DNA of 64,000 nucleotides from Antennarius striatus (Eukaryota > Chordata > Actinopteri > Lophiiformes > Antennariidae), in the NCBI RefSeq assembly GCF_040054535.1, contig NC_090794.1, forward strand, positions 3,907,501 to 3,971,500, given 5' to 3'. Shown here one piece after another: positions 25,977 through 40,042 of the stretch. Positions within the stretch are counted from its first letter, which is position 1. Each line of letters begins with the position of its first letter. The position numbers and the translations under genes were made by a program. The notes under the pieces are model-generated. The model did not search any database. It was not told the origin of the DNA and was given only the letters and a program-made list of their open reading frames with translations.

Positions 25977-27043
25977 CACTGAAGCTGTAAAAAGTAGCAC
26001 AGTCAGTTTTTGATGGAAAGAATTACGCGTTATTGTTGAAGGGATTTTACGCGGAGACTTTACGCAGCTTTTACGCACGCATTGCGCACCTAGTAGTCAA
26101 TGTGTATAGCTATTTTAATGGTAATTAACAATTCAACAAAGTCAGCAGTAACTACTTTGATTTACCTGTTGTTTGGTCCTCAGAAGGAAACGTAATCCAG
26201 CCAGACAGCTTTGATGGTGGGTCCTTCTCTTGGGTTCTTCCACATGTGTCGTTACTCCACCAATGACCCACTGACGGCTTTTCCACAGTGTTTTCAGAAC
26301 AGAGTTGAAGCAGAACACGCCCATAAATCCCTCAGTTCTCACTTCATTTGTCAGAAAGGGGGGGGGGGGGACGGGACAGATCCAAGTCCAAACATTGCCA
26401 ATGCAGATAAAACGTTTATTTGACTTAAAGGAACACAAACATAACTCAACAGTTTTTGTCAAGATGAAGCGACCCGAGATGAATTCGATACGGGCTGCCA
26501 AAATGGGACACTGATCAGAGAGAGATTCACAATATTTACCATACCACAGAAAAGCAGTTGCATCACCCTCTATATTTAAAAGCTTAATTTATAATTGATA
26601 ACTTATATCATGACATAAAGGAAATTTTATAGCATATAAATCTGTGAAGTCATGAGTAATAATTACTTTCTGATTTCACCATCCATCCAAATCAATATAT
26701 CTGTAGAACACCTCACTGCGATAAAGTTGTAGATGTACTGTACACTTCCAGAAATTGTTTTTAACTAATTCTGTTTGAGCATTTTGAGTTAAACGATTGA
26801 ATCTTTTGGTGTCACATCCTACATGATTTAAAAATTGATTGGCTGAACCAATTGTAATGACAAGTTTAAATTCATCAGTTAAGCATATAATCTCAATAAC
26901 ATAAAAGGGATAATAGCTTTTGTCTAAATATAATAACAGGTTCATAATTCTCTCATTTTTGTGCCAAAATGCTTAAATAGGACGTGTTAAAAACTTTTAC
27001 CTGAGTGCACATTAATGTTACTATCAGCTTCAGGAGCCAGAGT

Positions 27044-29041
27044 TTAAAATGGGGATTTGTTGGCAGAAGAGACGGTTGATGCTTCCTCCTCTTCTTCCTC
27101 GGAAAAGTGAGGAACAGATTTTTTGGCGACAACGTTGTCCAGCTTCTCGCCCATCAGATAGGGATTGACTCCCTGTGGGTAGGTGAAAAAATTCAAACTG
27201 CAAATACTCTGAACACACACATAAAACCTTAAAATAGTAGCAAAAGGAATTAAATCTAATTATAATGTTTCTTTACCCACATAAAAAGGAACATTTTCTT
27301 TACACGAAATAACACTCGAAATCCAAAGTGGTGAGTTTAAGGGTACATGGCTTCCTTTAGGCGCACAGTTTGGTGCTGTTGATGTGGTTTCTTATACATA
27401 ATTTTGTAAAGGAAGAGGGAAAAAAGTTCATTATACCCTTTTTCTTCTTTTTGGTCCTCCCTTCAGTTTTTGGTACAAAAGCTCCTTGTTCTGAGAGGAA
27501 ATGCAAGAAGGAAAAAAAAAACAAAACATTTGTCAAACATTGAATCATGTTAAATTACAGTCAACAAATTACCTGTAAGCCTTTTCAGGCTGGGTCAACA
27601 ACGAAGGGAGTTTTGTTTGATCTCGTAAAGAGAAAAAAAAAAAGTCTTGTCTTCATTTGTTTTTGTGCCGTTTCCAGCAAGAGCTACAATTGCTGTGACA
27701 GATGGGTTGCTTGTACCAACAAAATGAGAATCTCATGCAGTTTTTCTTTGTGTTATTGAATATCTAGATAATTATTAAATGAGAATTTGATGCTTTTTTT
27801 CTTTGTATACCATCATTGTGGTTTGGGTGTTGGGGCTGCTTTACGGGCAAAACAAGCAATTTGAAGTTCTAAGGGATTGTAGGAAGCATTTTTCACCACT
27901 TGATTGATCTGTGATAAAACAAATAATTAGTTCCAGTCCTGCTTTACACTCACCCACTTCGCCAGGGCAGGGTAGTCATGTTCCGGGTCAAAGAGGTGCT
28001 GGTGTTTCTGGAACTCTCTGCTGAACTCGGCCGTGTCCGGAGCCTTTTCCAAACAGCCGTCTGCTGCTGCGAATGTGCAGGAAAAGAATTTAACGTCTAA
28101 TGTTTGCAGTAAAACAGAAACTGGTTGATGCGGTTGTCGGTTCAAATTTCCTGTAATAAATTCAAAGCCAGCAGGGTGCAAATAATGACAAAATAACAGA
28201 GGGATAACAGTATTAATAGCATTGATCCTGATAAATGATGTGCTTAGAATTGGAGCTTCTACCCGTCTTTCCAAGAGGACAGGGGTTTGGAGGGTCTGGG
28301 TATCCGTGGTCATCGCTGAAGTCTTTGGGAACATTGTCGCCTGTCAGCTCGGCCACGATGTTGGGGATGTTGCCAAAGGGACCGAGATGCTGCAGCCCCT
28401 CGTGAGCGCCACCTTATGGAGGAAAACAAACACCACAAATCAACACATGAACAACAGCAACACAAACAGATGGAGAAAAAAAAAGGCTTTTAAAGTACTG
28501 GAATACCTGAAATCTACACAAAAAAATATCAAATATGACAACAGATTTAAGCACAGGTTAAAACCTCGTTACTCGAATGTATGATTTCTTGTCTTTCTGT
28601 GACAGAAAACTTGATACTTTTGCATTCAAAAAATATCCAGGTATCATATTGGATTGCATTTGGTAGTAAAATATTTTCTTACGTCAACATTTTGATAAGA
28701 CAATATATTAAAAATACATATTTCTCAATGAAATAAACCATGAAATGACTAGAAAACGTCGTCACATAATTTAAATAATTTACAGAAGCATCTATAGGTG
28801 TTTCTCAGGTATGCACCACCATACCCTGTATGCTCTGGGGCCCCACAATGTTGGTGGCCTGGTGCGCAGGATACTCCACCCGGGGCCGAGCGATGCCCAG
28901 CTGCTCCATTACGCCGTGCAGGAGCCGCTGGATGTCGGCCTCGGACACCTGGTCGGCCGTACGGAGGCTGCGGGCTGGAGCCCCGTCGAGCTGCAGGCAC
29001 AGGAGGAAGCCGAGCAACGACAACCGAACCGCTGAGCCCAT
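27044..29041 (-). CDS. scg5: Secretogranin-5 / 7B2, prohormone convertase 2 chaperone
   Basis: 7B2 escorts proPC2 through the secretory pathway of neuroendocrine cells and inhibits it through its C-terminal peptide. Five coding exons: 28825-29041, 28263-28412, 27954-28066 (or 28063), 27437-27490, 27044-27172, about 220 codons (human 212). A signal peptide (about residues 5-20) precedes the highly conserved [21 protein letters not shown] and [16 protein letters not shown]. The second exon carries [20 protein letters not shown] and the third [10 protein letters not shown] and LFDPEHDYP. The furin site RRKR is at the end of exon 4. The inhibitory CT peptide in exon 5 has VNPYL and [12 protein letters not shown]. 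Exon 3 begins after a CAGCAGCAG run, a NAGNAG acceptor that may give one extra alanine. A noncoding first exon probably ends at 29431 (ATG|GTAAGA). The reading starts at ATG 29041; the in-frame GTG upstream belongs to the splice acceptor. Confidence 0.95.
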
Positions 29042-30172
29042 TTCTGTCACCTACGGGCGGGTGGGAAATGGAACACAAAGTGATAAAGATGGACATGAGC
29101 GCAAACTCAGCAGGTTTGGGATAATTATAGAACTAACAGGCCAGAAAATAAGAAGATGTCAACCGATGTTTGTTCCTGTCATAACATTTAATAATAGTTA
29201 ATATTTCATGATGTATTTAATAATATAATACACGAAAATAGAATAAAGCTTTGTGCGCCAGCAGCTTAAGGTCAGGCCGAACTAAAATCATCTGCGTGTC
29301 TATTAAATGGATTTTGTTTTTTTTAAAATAGCATTTAATTACAATTGCTTGAATATTAAAAATATGATCGCAATAAAAAAAAAATCATCACAATCGAGCC
29401 AAAGATGGATTTTTGCTCTATTTTTCTTACCATGTCAGCGTTGATGCTCGCACCTGCCGAAAGGCTCCAGATCTGTTCCACTTTCCACAATAACAGATAC
29501 ACTTCCGGTTATCAAAATAAAAGCTTTCCTCACAAGACGTACTTCAAACTGAGCTTCAAATCTGTCCATCACCAATGGTTTGGTAAAATTGTTTCTCATT
29601 AAAATAGACTTGATATTAACGAAAACGTTGTTTCTTTGTTGTTCTAGAATAGTTGTCCGGAGGTTTGAAGTTTTTCCTTTTATTTTGAAGGGACCTCATT
29701 TTCATCGTAATCGGTGAGCTGATAGTTATACAACCTTACAAATAAGATCCGCCTCATTTCACGGTGTAGATGCAGCTGCTGTGCCATCAGAAAACTCCCT
29801 ACTAGGTCTGAGCACCTTAATAATAATGTAAGCTGGACCCAACAGCAAAGTCACATCATCCTCATATTCCTTCCCCACATGATGGAAGAGGAGTGGGAGG
29901 AAATGTGGGGAAGAAAGATCATCTAAAAGGAAGAAGAATGGAATGAAGAGAAAATCTGGAGGAACAAGATTTCAATAATAAAAAAAAAAATGAAGGAAGA
30001 AGATTTATTCACACACATAAAATAAATACATTTTTAAAAAAATCACAAATCCAGTACAATGTAGGACGGGATGCCATGTAACGGTGACACTATTTCATCA
30101 ATAAAAAACAGGGCAATCAGAGACTAAGTCTAAGTGCTGCTGTAAAATGGGATAACCCACATGATCGCTGCT

Positions 30173-32599
30173 TTATATTGAGGTGGATCTTCTCCAGGGC
30201 GTGAGCTGCCGTTTCCTGTCACCAGTGGACACGGGTGAGCCGCCTTCATCTCCACAGAGTCTGGAGAAACGACCCAATGGACAATCTCTGGAAATGAAAA
30301 ACAGGAAGTGCTGCACATTTCAGGAATGGGTTTGGCATTTCAATATCAAAGTTAATGCTGTACATATTTTCCTGCTATCCGTTTACTAGGCCGGGACTAA
30401 GCTCACCCTTTCAGTCTGTCGTGTGGGCTCTTGAACGTGTCTTTGAACACAGATCTGGGACTGTCCAAGGAAGTCACAGGTCTGACATCCTCGTCTGTAA
30501 ACAGATTTAATAGAATTAAATTCTGTACAAATAAACACTCACTACAACATGTTTGACCTCAATGTGCTTACCTGCACTGGGCAAGCAGGTCCTGAACAGC
30601 AGGACACTGGGGAAAGCCTCCAGGCCGAGGCTTCGCCGAAGGGTCTTCCCATTTCCTGAAGTGCATCCGCGCTCCCGCTCACAGACCGGAGGTAGGACGT
30701 CTGACCGTCTTTGAATCCGAGGTACCGTCGTTGTGGGTCTCATTACTTAAGGCATTTAAAGGAAATCAAATTTGGGCACATGGAAAGTGTCCAGATGAGA
30801 CCCACATCTGGACGCCTTCCGTTATGGTTGAATTAAAAAATTTTTCAAAAAAACAACCTTTGAAACTGTGTCTTCGTTTCTGGCTCCATTTCCCCTTTTT
30901 TGCAAGACTGAAATTCATCAGAAACTCCACACTGTCCATGACAGCTTTGGGGATCACCCCTATCAAATATAATCAGGAGACATCAGTGACACACTTAAAG
31001 ACATGGCATCAAATGAGGGGGTGGGCTCATTACCGAATAGGTGAGGGTTTTCAATGAAGGCACGAAGGACAAGAACTCTGAGCTCCAGCCGCTCTTCAGA
31101 CATCTCTGCCTTGTTGGGAGGGGGTAAAAGGCAAGGAGCAAAGACTATTGCAATGTTGGAGGTCGTCATCAAGTTGTCAGCACATCTGCCCGATTCAAAC
31201 GGAAACACATAAAAGAAAAAGAAAAATGCAATAAATTCAGTACATTTCAGAAACAACATCCAGCAAACGACCTCCTCAAAGGAACCACATTCCAACAAGT
31301 CAAACCTCTGGGAGATTTTGGAGAGGAAGTCGAACAAATAATGAAGACAGGAAGAGTTTCTTGCAGGCAGTAAACAGGACAGCAGCTGGAGGGCTGAGGT
31401 CCTGTCGTCTGGGCTGGACAGCGTCTGGGCTTTGAGCAGAGCTGCGTGGAGCTCAGAGGGCAACAAAGGTTCTGGAAGCTCCCTGCAGAACTGTTTGATG
31501 AGCGTGGCCACGTCGTAGGGAGAGGCCGTGGACAGACAGCCCTCTCCTATGTTCAGCTTCGTCTGGAGTCGAAAGGGGTTAAAACTTTTCGCTACCATGA
31601 CAACAAGTTACGTCACTTATACTTGTAGTTGCATTTTCAGGATTTGTTTTATAGGACATATTCCATAAGGTAAATGTGTCAAACTCAAGGCCCACGGGCC
31701 AAATGTCACCCGCATATAAATAGCATAAAAGGCCAGAGTCTAAAAATAAATGGGTCAAAAGTGTGCTTTGACCAAAAACCATATTTCCCACAAACCCATT
31801 TTAACTTTGACAAAAACATTTTGAACAAATTTAGTATCCCAATTTGTGCTTGATGTTATTTTTGTTTCACTTGGATAGTTTGATGGAGTTCCTGGGATTT
31901 CATTCCCTGACAAATTAAAATGATTTATGTTGTAACAGAGTAACATGCAAACATTTTTTTCTCTGTAACTAATGTTTTCAACTTGAACAAGTAATAAATT
32001 CAGAGTTATAAAAAAGAAAAGAAAAAGTAGTTATTTATTTTACATTACATTGAGTTATATTTAGCTACATTTATAAATTACATCTGGCCCTTTGAGGACA
32101 GCCATTATGCTGATGTGGTAAAAATGAGTGTCATCCCTGCCACAAGGCGAAGATTACAGACATAAACAGCTCTCGCTTAAACCACCAGGTGGCGCCATTG
32201 CTCCATCAGGACTGACGTGAAGGGGCTCTTACCCTGAGGGTCTTGATGCGGGGAAGAGAGCCTGGTTTTCTGAACAGGCCTACCGTCGCAGCACGTTCCA
32301 TGAGATATGAACAGGCATCCACCAAAAAGCTTGGACACGTTAAAAAAAAATTAAAATAAATAAAGTTAGCAGAATTAATCTCTGAACTGTAATATCATGA
32401 TGATGCTGCGTCCCTTTACGCACCAAGGAACCAGTCCGAACTCAGGTATGTACCGCCTGGGGACGTTCTCCAGAGGAACCCCGAAGGTCTTTGATCCACT
32501 GATGAAGAGTCTCTCCCTCTTCTTCTCAAAGCTCTTCACGGTGATCCCGTGGAGAACATGGAGGTGGAACCGAATCACGTTGCTGTCAGTAATCTTCAT
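30173..32599 (-). CDS. arhgap11a: ARHGAP11A-like Rho GTPase-activating protein, short form
   Basis: ARHGAP11A stimulates GTP hydrolysis by RhoA. Eight exons with consistent phases: 32424-32599, 32233-32329, 31306-31562, 31034-31185, 30858-30959, 30572-30745, 30407-30494, 30173-30287; total 387 codons including stop. The order of motifs is that of human ARHGAP11A: KTFGVPLENVP, IPEFGLVP, FLVDACSYL, the arginine-finger loop GLFRKPGS (catalytic Arg present), EGCLSTASPYDVATLIKQF, RELPEPLLP, LHAALLKAQ, and SNIAIVFAPCLL. After the GAP domain (about residues 35-235) only ~150 residues remain, basic and Ser/Arg-rich, against roughly 750 in human. Placement beside scg5 supports the name. The model splices well to a stop at 30173, but I cannot exclude that additional tail exons are missed or that this is a truncated relative. 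Evidence for an alternative tail is absent within the window. Confidence 0.85.
31673..32138. mobile_element. Degenerate non-autonomous DNA transposon in arhgap11a intron
   Basis: Starts with the common vertebrate repeat edge GTGTCAAACTCAAGGCCC and ends with a degraded inverted version (ATGAGTGTCATCCCTG), with 'ggccaaatgt' and 'ctggccctttgagg' inside. It lies in the intron between exons 2 and 3 (32232-31563). Family assignment (hAT-type) is from memory of the terminal motif. Confidence 0.55.
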
Positions 32600-32898
32600 G
32601 GCTGTAAATCAAAGAGAGACAGAAACTAGACTACCCCCAACACCATCATCGTCTCTGCTACTCTAAATCACCGCTGAGTGAAGGAGGAAGGCTTTATTAT
32701 GCTAAATCATCTCACCTGTGGCGCACGCGACCAGGTAGTGATGCCAGTGTTGTGTTCAGGTCACAGGTGGAGGATGGGAGATGTGAGCTTTCAATTTGAG
32801 AATTGTTTTACATCAGCTGTCGGTGGAACTAAGTATTAAAATTAGTTTGTGTCAATGATCATTTTGATTTCATCAGCTGACCTTATTTTGTTGTAATA

Positions 32899-32964
<66 letters not shown>

Positions 32965-33369
32965 GATTGACCTCACAATTTCTTGTTAACGGCTTAATAT
33001 ATTTCCGTAACAACACCCAGTTTTTGATTTGCATCACAGTCCTGCAGGCGACACATCGATGTGTTAAACAGCGTGTCATCTGAATAATAATAGAATCTAT
33101 TACATGAAGGAAACTACGTGTATTAAAAATCGCAGCCATAAAAAAACCCCCGATTGATTCATGGTATGTTAATGGAAATATTTGCTGTATATTTATCTAC
33201 GTAGTGAGAGTGCAACACTCCAGACGATTATTGGTAAAAAGCAACTATTTTTATTACAACAGTACATGTATATACAGCAAAAGGCACATTAGAAATACAG
33301 TTATGGAAGGAGCGCTGGTGGAGCTGGTGAGGGCTTTCTGGGGGGGGGGGGGGGGGGGTTTGTGGAAAT
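32600..33369. other. Intergenic region arhgap11a-actc1
   Basis: Holds the upstream side of arhgap11a, an (AAT)n microsatellite at about 32896-32964, and the 3' UTR side of actc1 with a poly-G run (33340-33358) close to the stop codon. No gene seen. Confidence 0.6.
32896..32964. repeat. (AAT)n microsatellite
   Basis: About 22 units of AAT/ATA in an intergenic position. Confidence 0.95.
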
Positions 33370-35902
<2,533 letters not shown>

Positions 35903-37021
35903 TCATCCCATTTGACATGAAAGTGTTTGTACTTAAATGTATATAACATTCAAATATTTAACGTGTACCAGGAAGAAACTGTGCCGTTCTGAGAAACAAT
36001 AGTGCCTTTTTTGGGAGGATGAAGACACCTATGAGAGCTCTAATCTCCTATCTGAGTTCCACAGCTGCCCGAAAAGCCGAAACAGGACATGACTCCAGCC
36101 CAACACTCACTCTCACAGGTCTATTTTCAGCTTCGGTACCCTTTACTCCCCCCACCCCACGCCCCCCATCGCTAAGCTACAGCCAGTTAGCAGCTGAGGC
36201 GGCGTGTCTTTTAACAGGTGACACCAGACACCTGGGTCTCTCCTCAGCTGTCACCACATAGTAGGACTGCCTGTTTTGGAGCAGGACCATTTGCTCCGAT
36301 GCTTCCAGGATCTCAGGTCACATCCTACAACCCGAGCGGCAGCATCCATTCTTACGGGCAGGCTCCTCCATTCAAACCGACAACTGTTAGTTTAACGCAC
36401 ACAGCTGCTCTGGCATTCCATTCAAATCAGCTTCAGGGAAGACGTTACTGAAAACCAAACATGCATCCCCTCTGTTCTTCCAATATTATATTATGTTTGT
36501 AGAAATGTCTTCGTTATCAAATGATTCACACTTTTAACAAATCCTCAGAATGATTCATATTATAATTTAGCATAATTTAGCATAATTTAACATTTCCTTG
36601 TTTCCAAGGTAACTGACAGACTAAACTTTGATTTTTGCTACTTTTTAACTTCAAATTTTATCTTCCTTGGATCTGTTAGGTGTTTACTTATTGAAATTTA
36701 TCTGTTGTCTCACTTTGTTCTCATCTGTATTAGAGCTTCATGTCTGCAACTCCTCTTGGCACAAGCATCTAATCCCTGCATCCTAAAAGCAGCTCATGAT
36801 CTTTCCTTATTCTCCCCATCACCAGTTTTCCTTTACTGTCTCTCTTTTTAAATCTTTTCCTGTATTACAAAAACTCATCATCAACTCTCATTACAGGGAC
36901 AGAAGCAAACATACACGTACATACATCCATGTTGTGACAGAAACAGGTCTACTCATCCTCCCTGATCAATACTATCCACAAACTAAGAGCTGAAGAAGAA
37001 GAAGAGTGTGAGGAGACTCAC

Positions 37022-37160
37022 CAAGTTGTAATCACAAGACTGGAGTTTCCACTGGGACAATGGGCGATGGTGTGAGGGGGTCCTTAAATATGTCCCAGCA
37101 TTCTGAGGCTGGGGGGCCAGTGGGCGGGGTCAGGAGTTCACACAAGACCAAATTAAGTGC
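37022..37160 (-). promoter_or_regulatory. actc1 promoter and noncoding first exon
   Basis: On the minus strand a TATA-like ATATTTAAGG (37082-37091) lies about 30 bases upstream of a short untranslated exon that ends in a clean donor (AACTTG|GTGAGT) at about 37022. About 60 bases further upstream is a CArG-like box, CTTAATTTGG (37148-37157), one base off the SRF consensus, and a GC box between them. This is the expected layout of a muscle actin promoter. The TSS (near 37055) is inferred. Confidence 0.6.
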
Positions 37161-37199
37161 TGGTTGGCGGGATGGTTTGGGGAAGTGAATCCTGCGTCA

Positions 37200-39800
37200 G
37201 GGATGCCACCAAACAGGAGAGATGTTGTCTTAGAGATGAAATGCAAAGAATATAATGATCTTATATAATAGTGTTATAATAATAAACATTCACATTTAAA
37301 AAATGAATATACATTTTTTTATCTATTATAATGATGTATCTTAATTTGAATTCAGAATTGCATTATTATTTCTAGGCGTGAAACTATTTATTTCAGTGGG
37401 TCCTTTTATTTTTTGAGACCAGAGGAGTCCATCATACTTTTGATTAGTTTGAATTCATACACAGCATCTTTTTCACACTGGCTGAGTGTGTCCTTCAGGG
37501 TTAAGATGACTGAGCTCAAACAGGTCACTGGGGATGTGGGTGATAGGAGGGTGCGATGGTAATCTGAGATCCTCTCTGAGCGATCTGGTTAAGGAGCCGT
37601 CTGAGGCGACTCACTTGGGACAATCTACCAGTGTCACCACAGGAGAAGGGAAGGAGGCCAAACACATGCCAGACAGCTGAGGGATAATGTAAAAAAATAA
37701 ATAAATGGGGGGGCAGGAGGGGTAGGAGGGAACCCAGACCTCCAGCAGACGACAGATCCCTGGACGTCCTGTGCAGGCAGCGAGGAACAGCGGTTCTGAG
37801 CTCTGATTGGCTCCGGTGTTTCCTTTTAGGGAAGTGGAGTCAAGCAGGTTGCAGCAGCCACAGACTGCGGCGAAAGCTCAGGCTCCTTATTCGTCGCCTT
37901 ACGCTGCCCGTCCGGTCCCTACACCCCCCAACTGGAGCCCTATCAGGCCACTGTGAGTGCAAGAAGAATGTAAATACCCCCCACACATCAACACTGTGAA
38001 GTATTCCATTTGGAGCCATGTGCTATAACGTACCTCAGAGGGCAGCGCCACTGACCAACTTGTCTATTTCTATTCCAAGCTTTTACATAAGTGAGACTTG
38101 AGTTACTCTCACATTTTGTATCCTTGCCAGATGAAAATTATTCGTGAAGTTTTGAATGAGTTTCCCAGTGAATCACAATGATATTAAGAGAGTGTGATCA
38201 GAAATGAAGCTGAATCTTCTGATGAGGATGAAGACGAGATGGAATTGAAATGCATGAAATGAGACAACGCGTCTGATTTTCACATGGGCAACTGTTGAAA
38301 TTATTGACCGATCATCAGAACAGATGCTGGAAATGTTTCTATTTGTGCTGATTTTATTCACTTAGAAAACTGTTGATGACAAAAATGTAAGACACCCAAT
38401 AACTACAAGGGAAAAAAATCTATAAGTCAACACATCAAAAGGCAGAGAACAAGGCAGGGGTTAACGTGTTTATATGAGGTCATTTAAGATGAAATCCGCA
38501 CAGGATCTGTGTTTTCTGTAACATTACCCAGAAATCTTAATGATCAACCCAAAAAAATAGGAATATTCTGAAGAATGAAGAAGAAAGACCTCAAAACCCC
38601 GTTTCCAGAGTTTCCTCATCAGGTCTGTGTTGCTCAGCTTTACCTCAAGCTGATGCTGTTTTCGTCCACAGTTCCCTTCAGGTCAGAGATGCAGCATTTG
38701 GAAGAGTCCTGTTGTTATCACCAGATCTTTATCAGCGTAAAGCAGAGCGGTCTTTAACGGGTCACGGTTTTGAGAGACATTTGTCCTTATAAGGGCATGT
38801 AGGAAGCACACGGTTAGCCTACCCTGACAGCTGCCCCCCTCTGCCATTCACCCCAACTCCTCCAACACACACAGAGGGTCACACTCCAGCAGCTGTTAGC
38901 AACAATTGGTGTTTAACAGTCAGTGCTGCTGACATGGTGGTTTGTTTACCACCAGTAATAGAATGTGCCTCTGCAATATTGGCTAAATAAGAAATATCTT
39001 TGTACAGATATATATTTACATTACTTACTATAACTTTCTGACTGCAGGGGAGTAAATTTTGGACTGTCTCTGACAAGGAATATGCAGATGTCCTACAGCC
39101 AGCAGCCTGAGGGTGAAGCGCCACATGCTCACTGTTTGGCACCCTCCCTCCTTGTTGATGTTACTCAGAACAGTCACATCATCAGTTATTTTATCGACCG
39201 TAAATCATTACACGAGTTGTAATGAGAAATGGGACGGCAGAAATATTTCATTTATTGGGAATTTTAAAGATATTGTTATCCCCTTAAAGTACTACCGAGC
39301 ACAAAGTAAGATGTTGGTACACAATGATTTCAAGAATTCTTAAATTTTGCTGTTATGAAAATTTTCTTCGTCTCGCTGAAATGTGCCTTTACAAGACTTC
39401 TTTCAAAATTCATATTTGAGAATTTACTTTTTTTTTAAAATCACAACTGACTATATTTGTGGACACTTGACAGTAATCAGCTTTTTGACAGGTTTTTTTT
39501 TCATGACTGATTTTTATTTTCATTGCCGGTTGAAGACAAAAATAGCATTAACTGTTTCACCTCTTCCATTCAAATTGGGAACTAAAGGAGACACTTGGCA
39601 AAACCATGTTTCTGTCTGTAGTTTTCTATGTGCTGGAAGTAGGTGGCATCCAGACAGACATCCAGCAGTGGTCTGGAGTGGAATGTGCTGTTTGGTAGTG
39701 TTTGGTCATAGAAAAAAGTCTTGAAAAACTTGATTTCTTTTTTTCAACTTTTGCTATTTTTATTTTTTACAAAAAATACAAAACATAACATAAAATACCA
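37200..39800. other. Intergenic region upstream of actc1
   Basis: AT-rich sequence with no convincing exon. The part next to actc1 (37400-38000) is GC-richer, with CAGCTG and CAGGTG E-boxes, and could hold muscle enhancers; that is inference only. Confidence 0.4.
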
Positions 39801-40010
39801 AAGTATAAACCTTGTTTGAACAGCTTGCTTTCAAACTCACCACCCTGGTCATGGTGTAATTGGCCAGGATACCCAAAACCGGGATGAATGTCTCAAAGAT
39901 GCAAACTGCTGCTGTTCGGCCAGATTTGCTTTTAGTCGGATACACTTGAGCGAGCCTCATGAAATGATCTCCTACCACCAAAATATATACCTATCCACTG
40001 GGTTGGTCCC
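39800..40010 (-). mobile_element. Ty3/gypsy-type integrase fragment (decayed)
   Basis: The minus-strand translation contains a VVGDHF...KSGRTAA segment and then, after a one-base frameshift, a [11 protein letters not shown]-like segment; these are the first and second catalytic-Asp regions of a retroelement integrase core. The fragment is short, frameshifted and lacks LTRs, protease and reverse transcriptase. It begins within ~40 bases of the point where drc1 exon 9 on the same strand loses homology. Confidence 0.75.
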
Positions 40011-40042
40011 ACTTGGTTCAAGATGTATAAACTACCTGCATC

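Noticed and set aside
31573-31598. ATG at 31598 as alternative start of the RhoGAP
   Set aside because: Lies in the intron upstream of the acceptor at 31563; the spliced model from ATG 32599 restores the conserved FGVP and arginine-finger segments.
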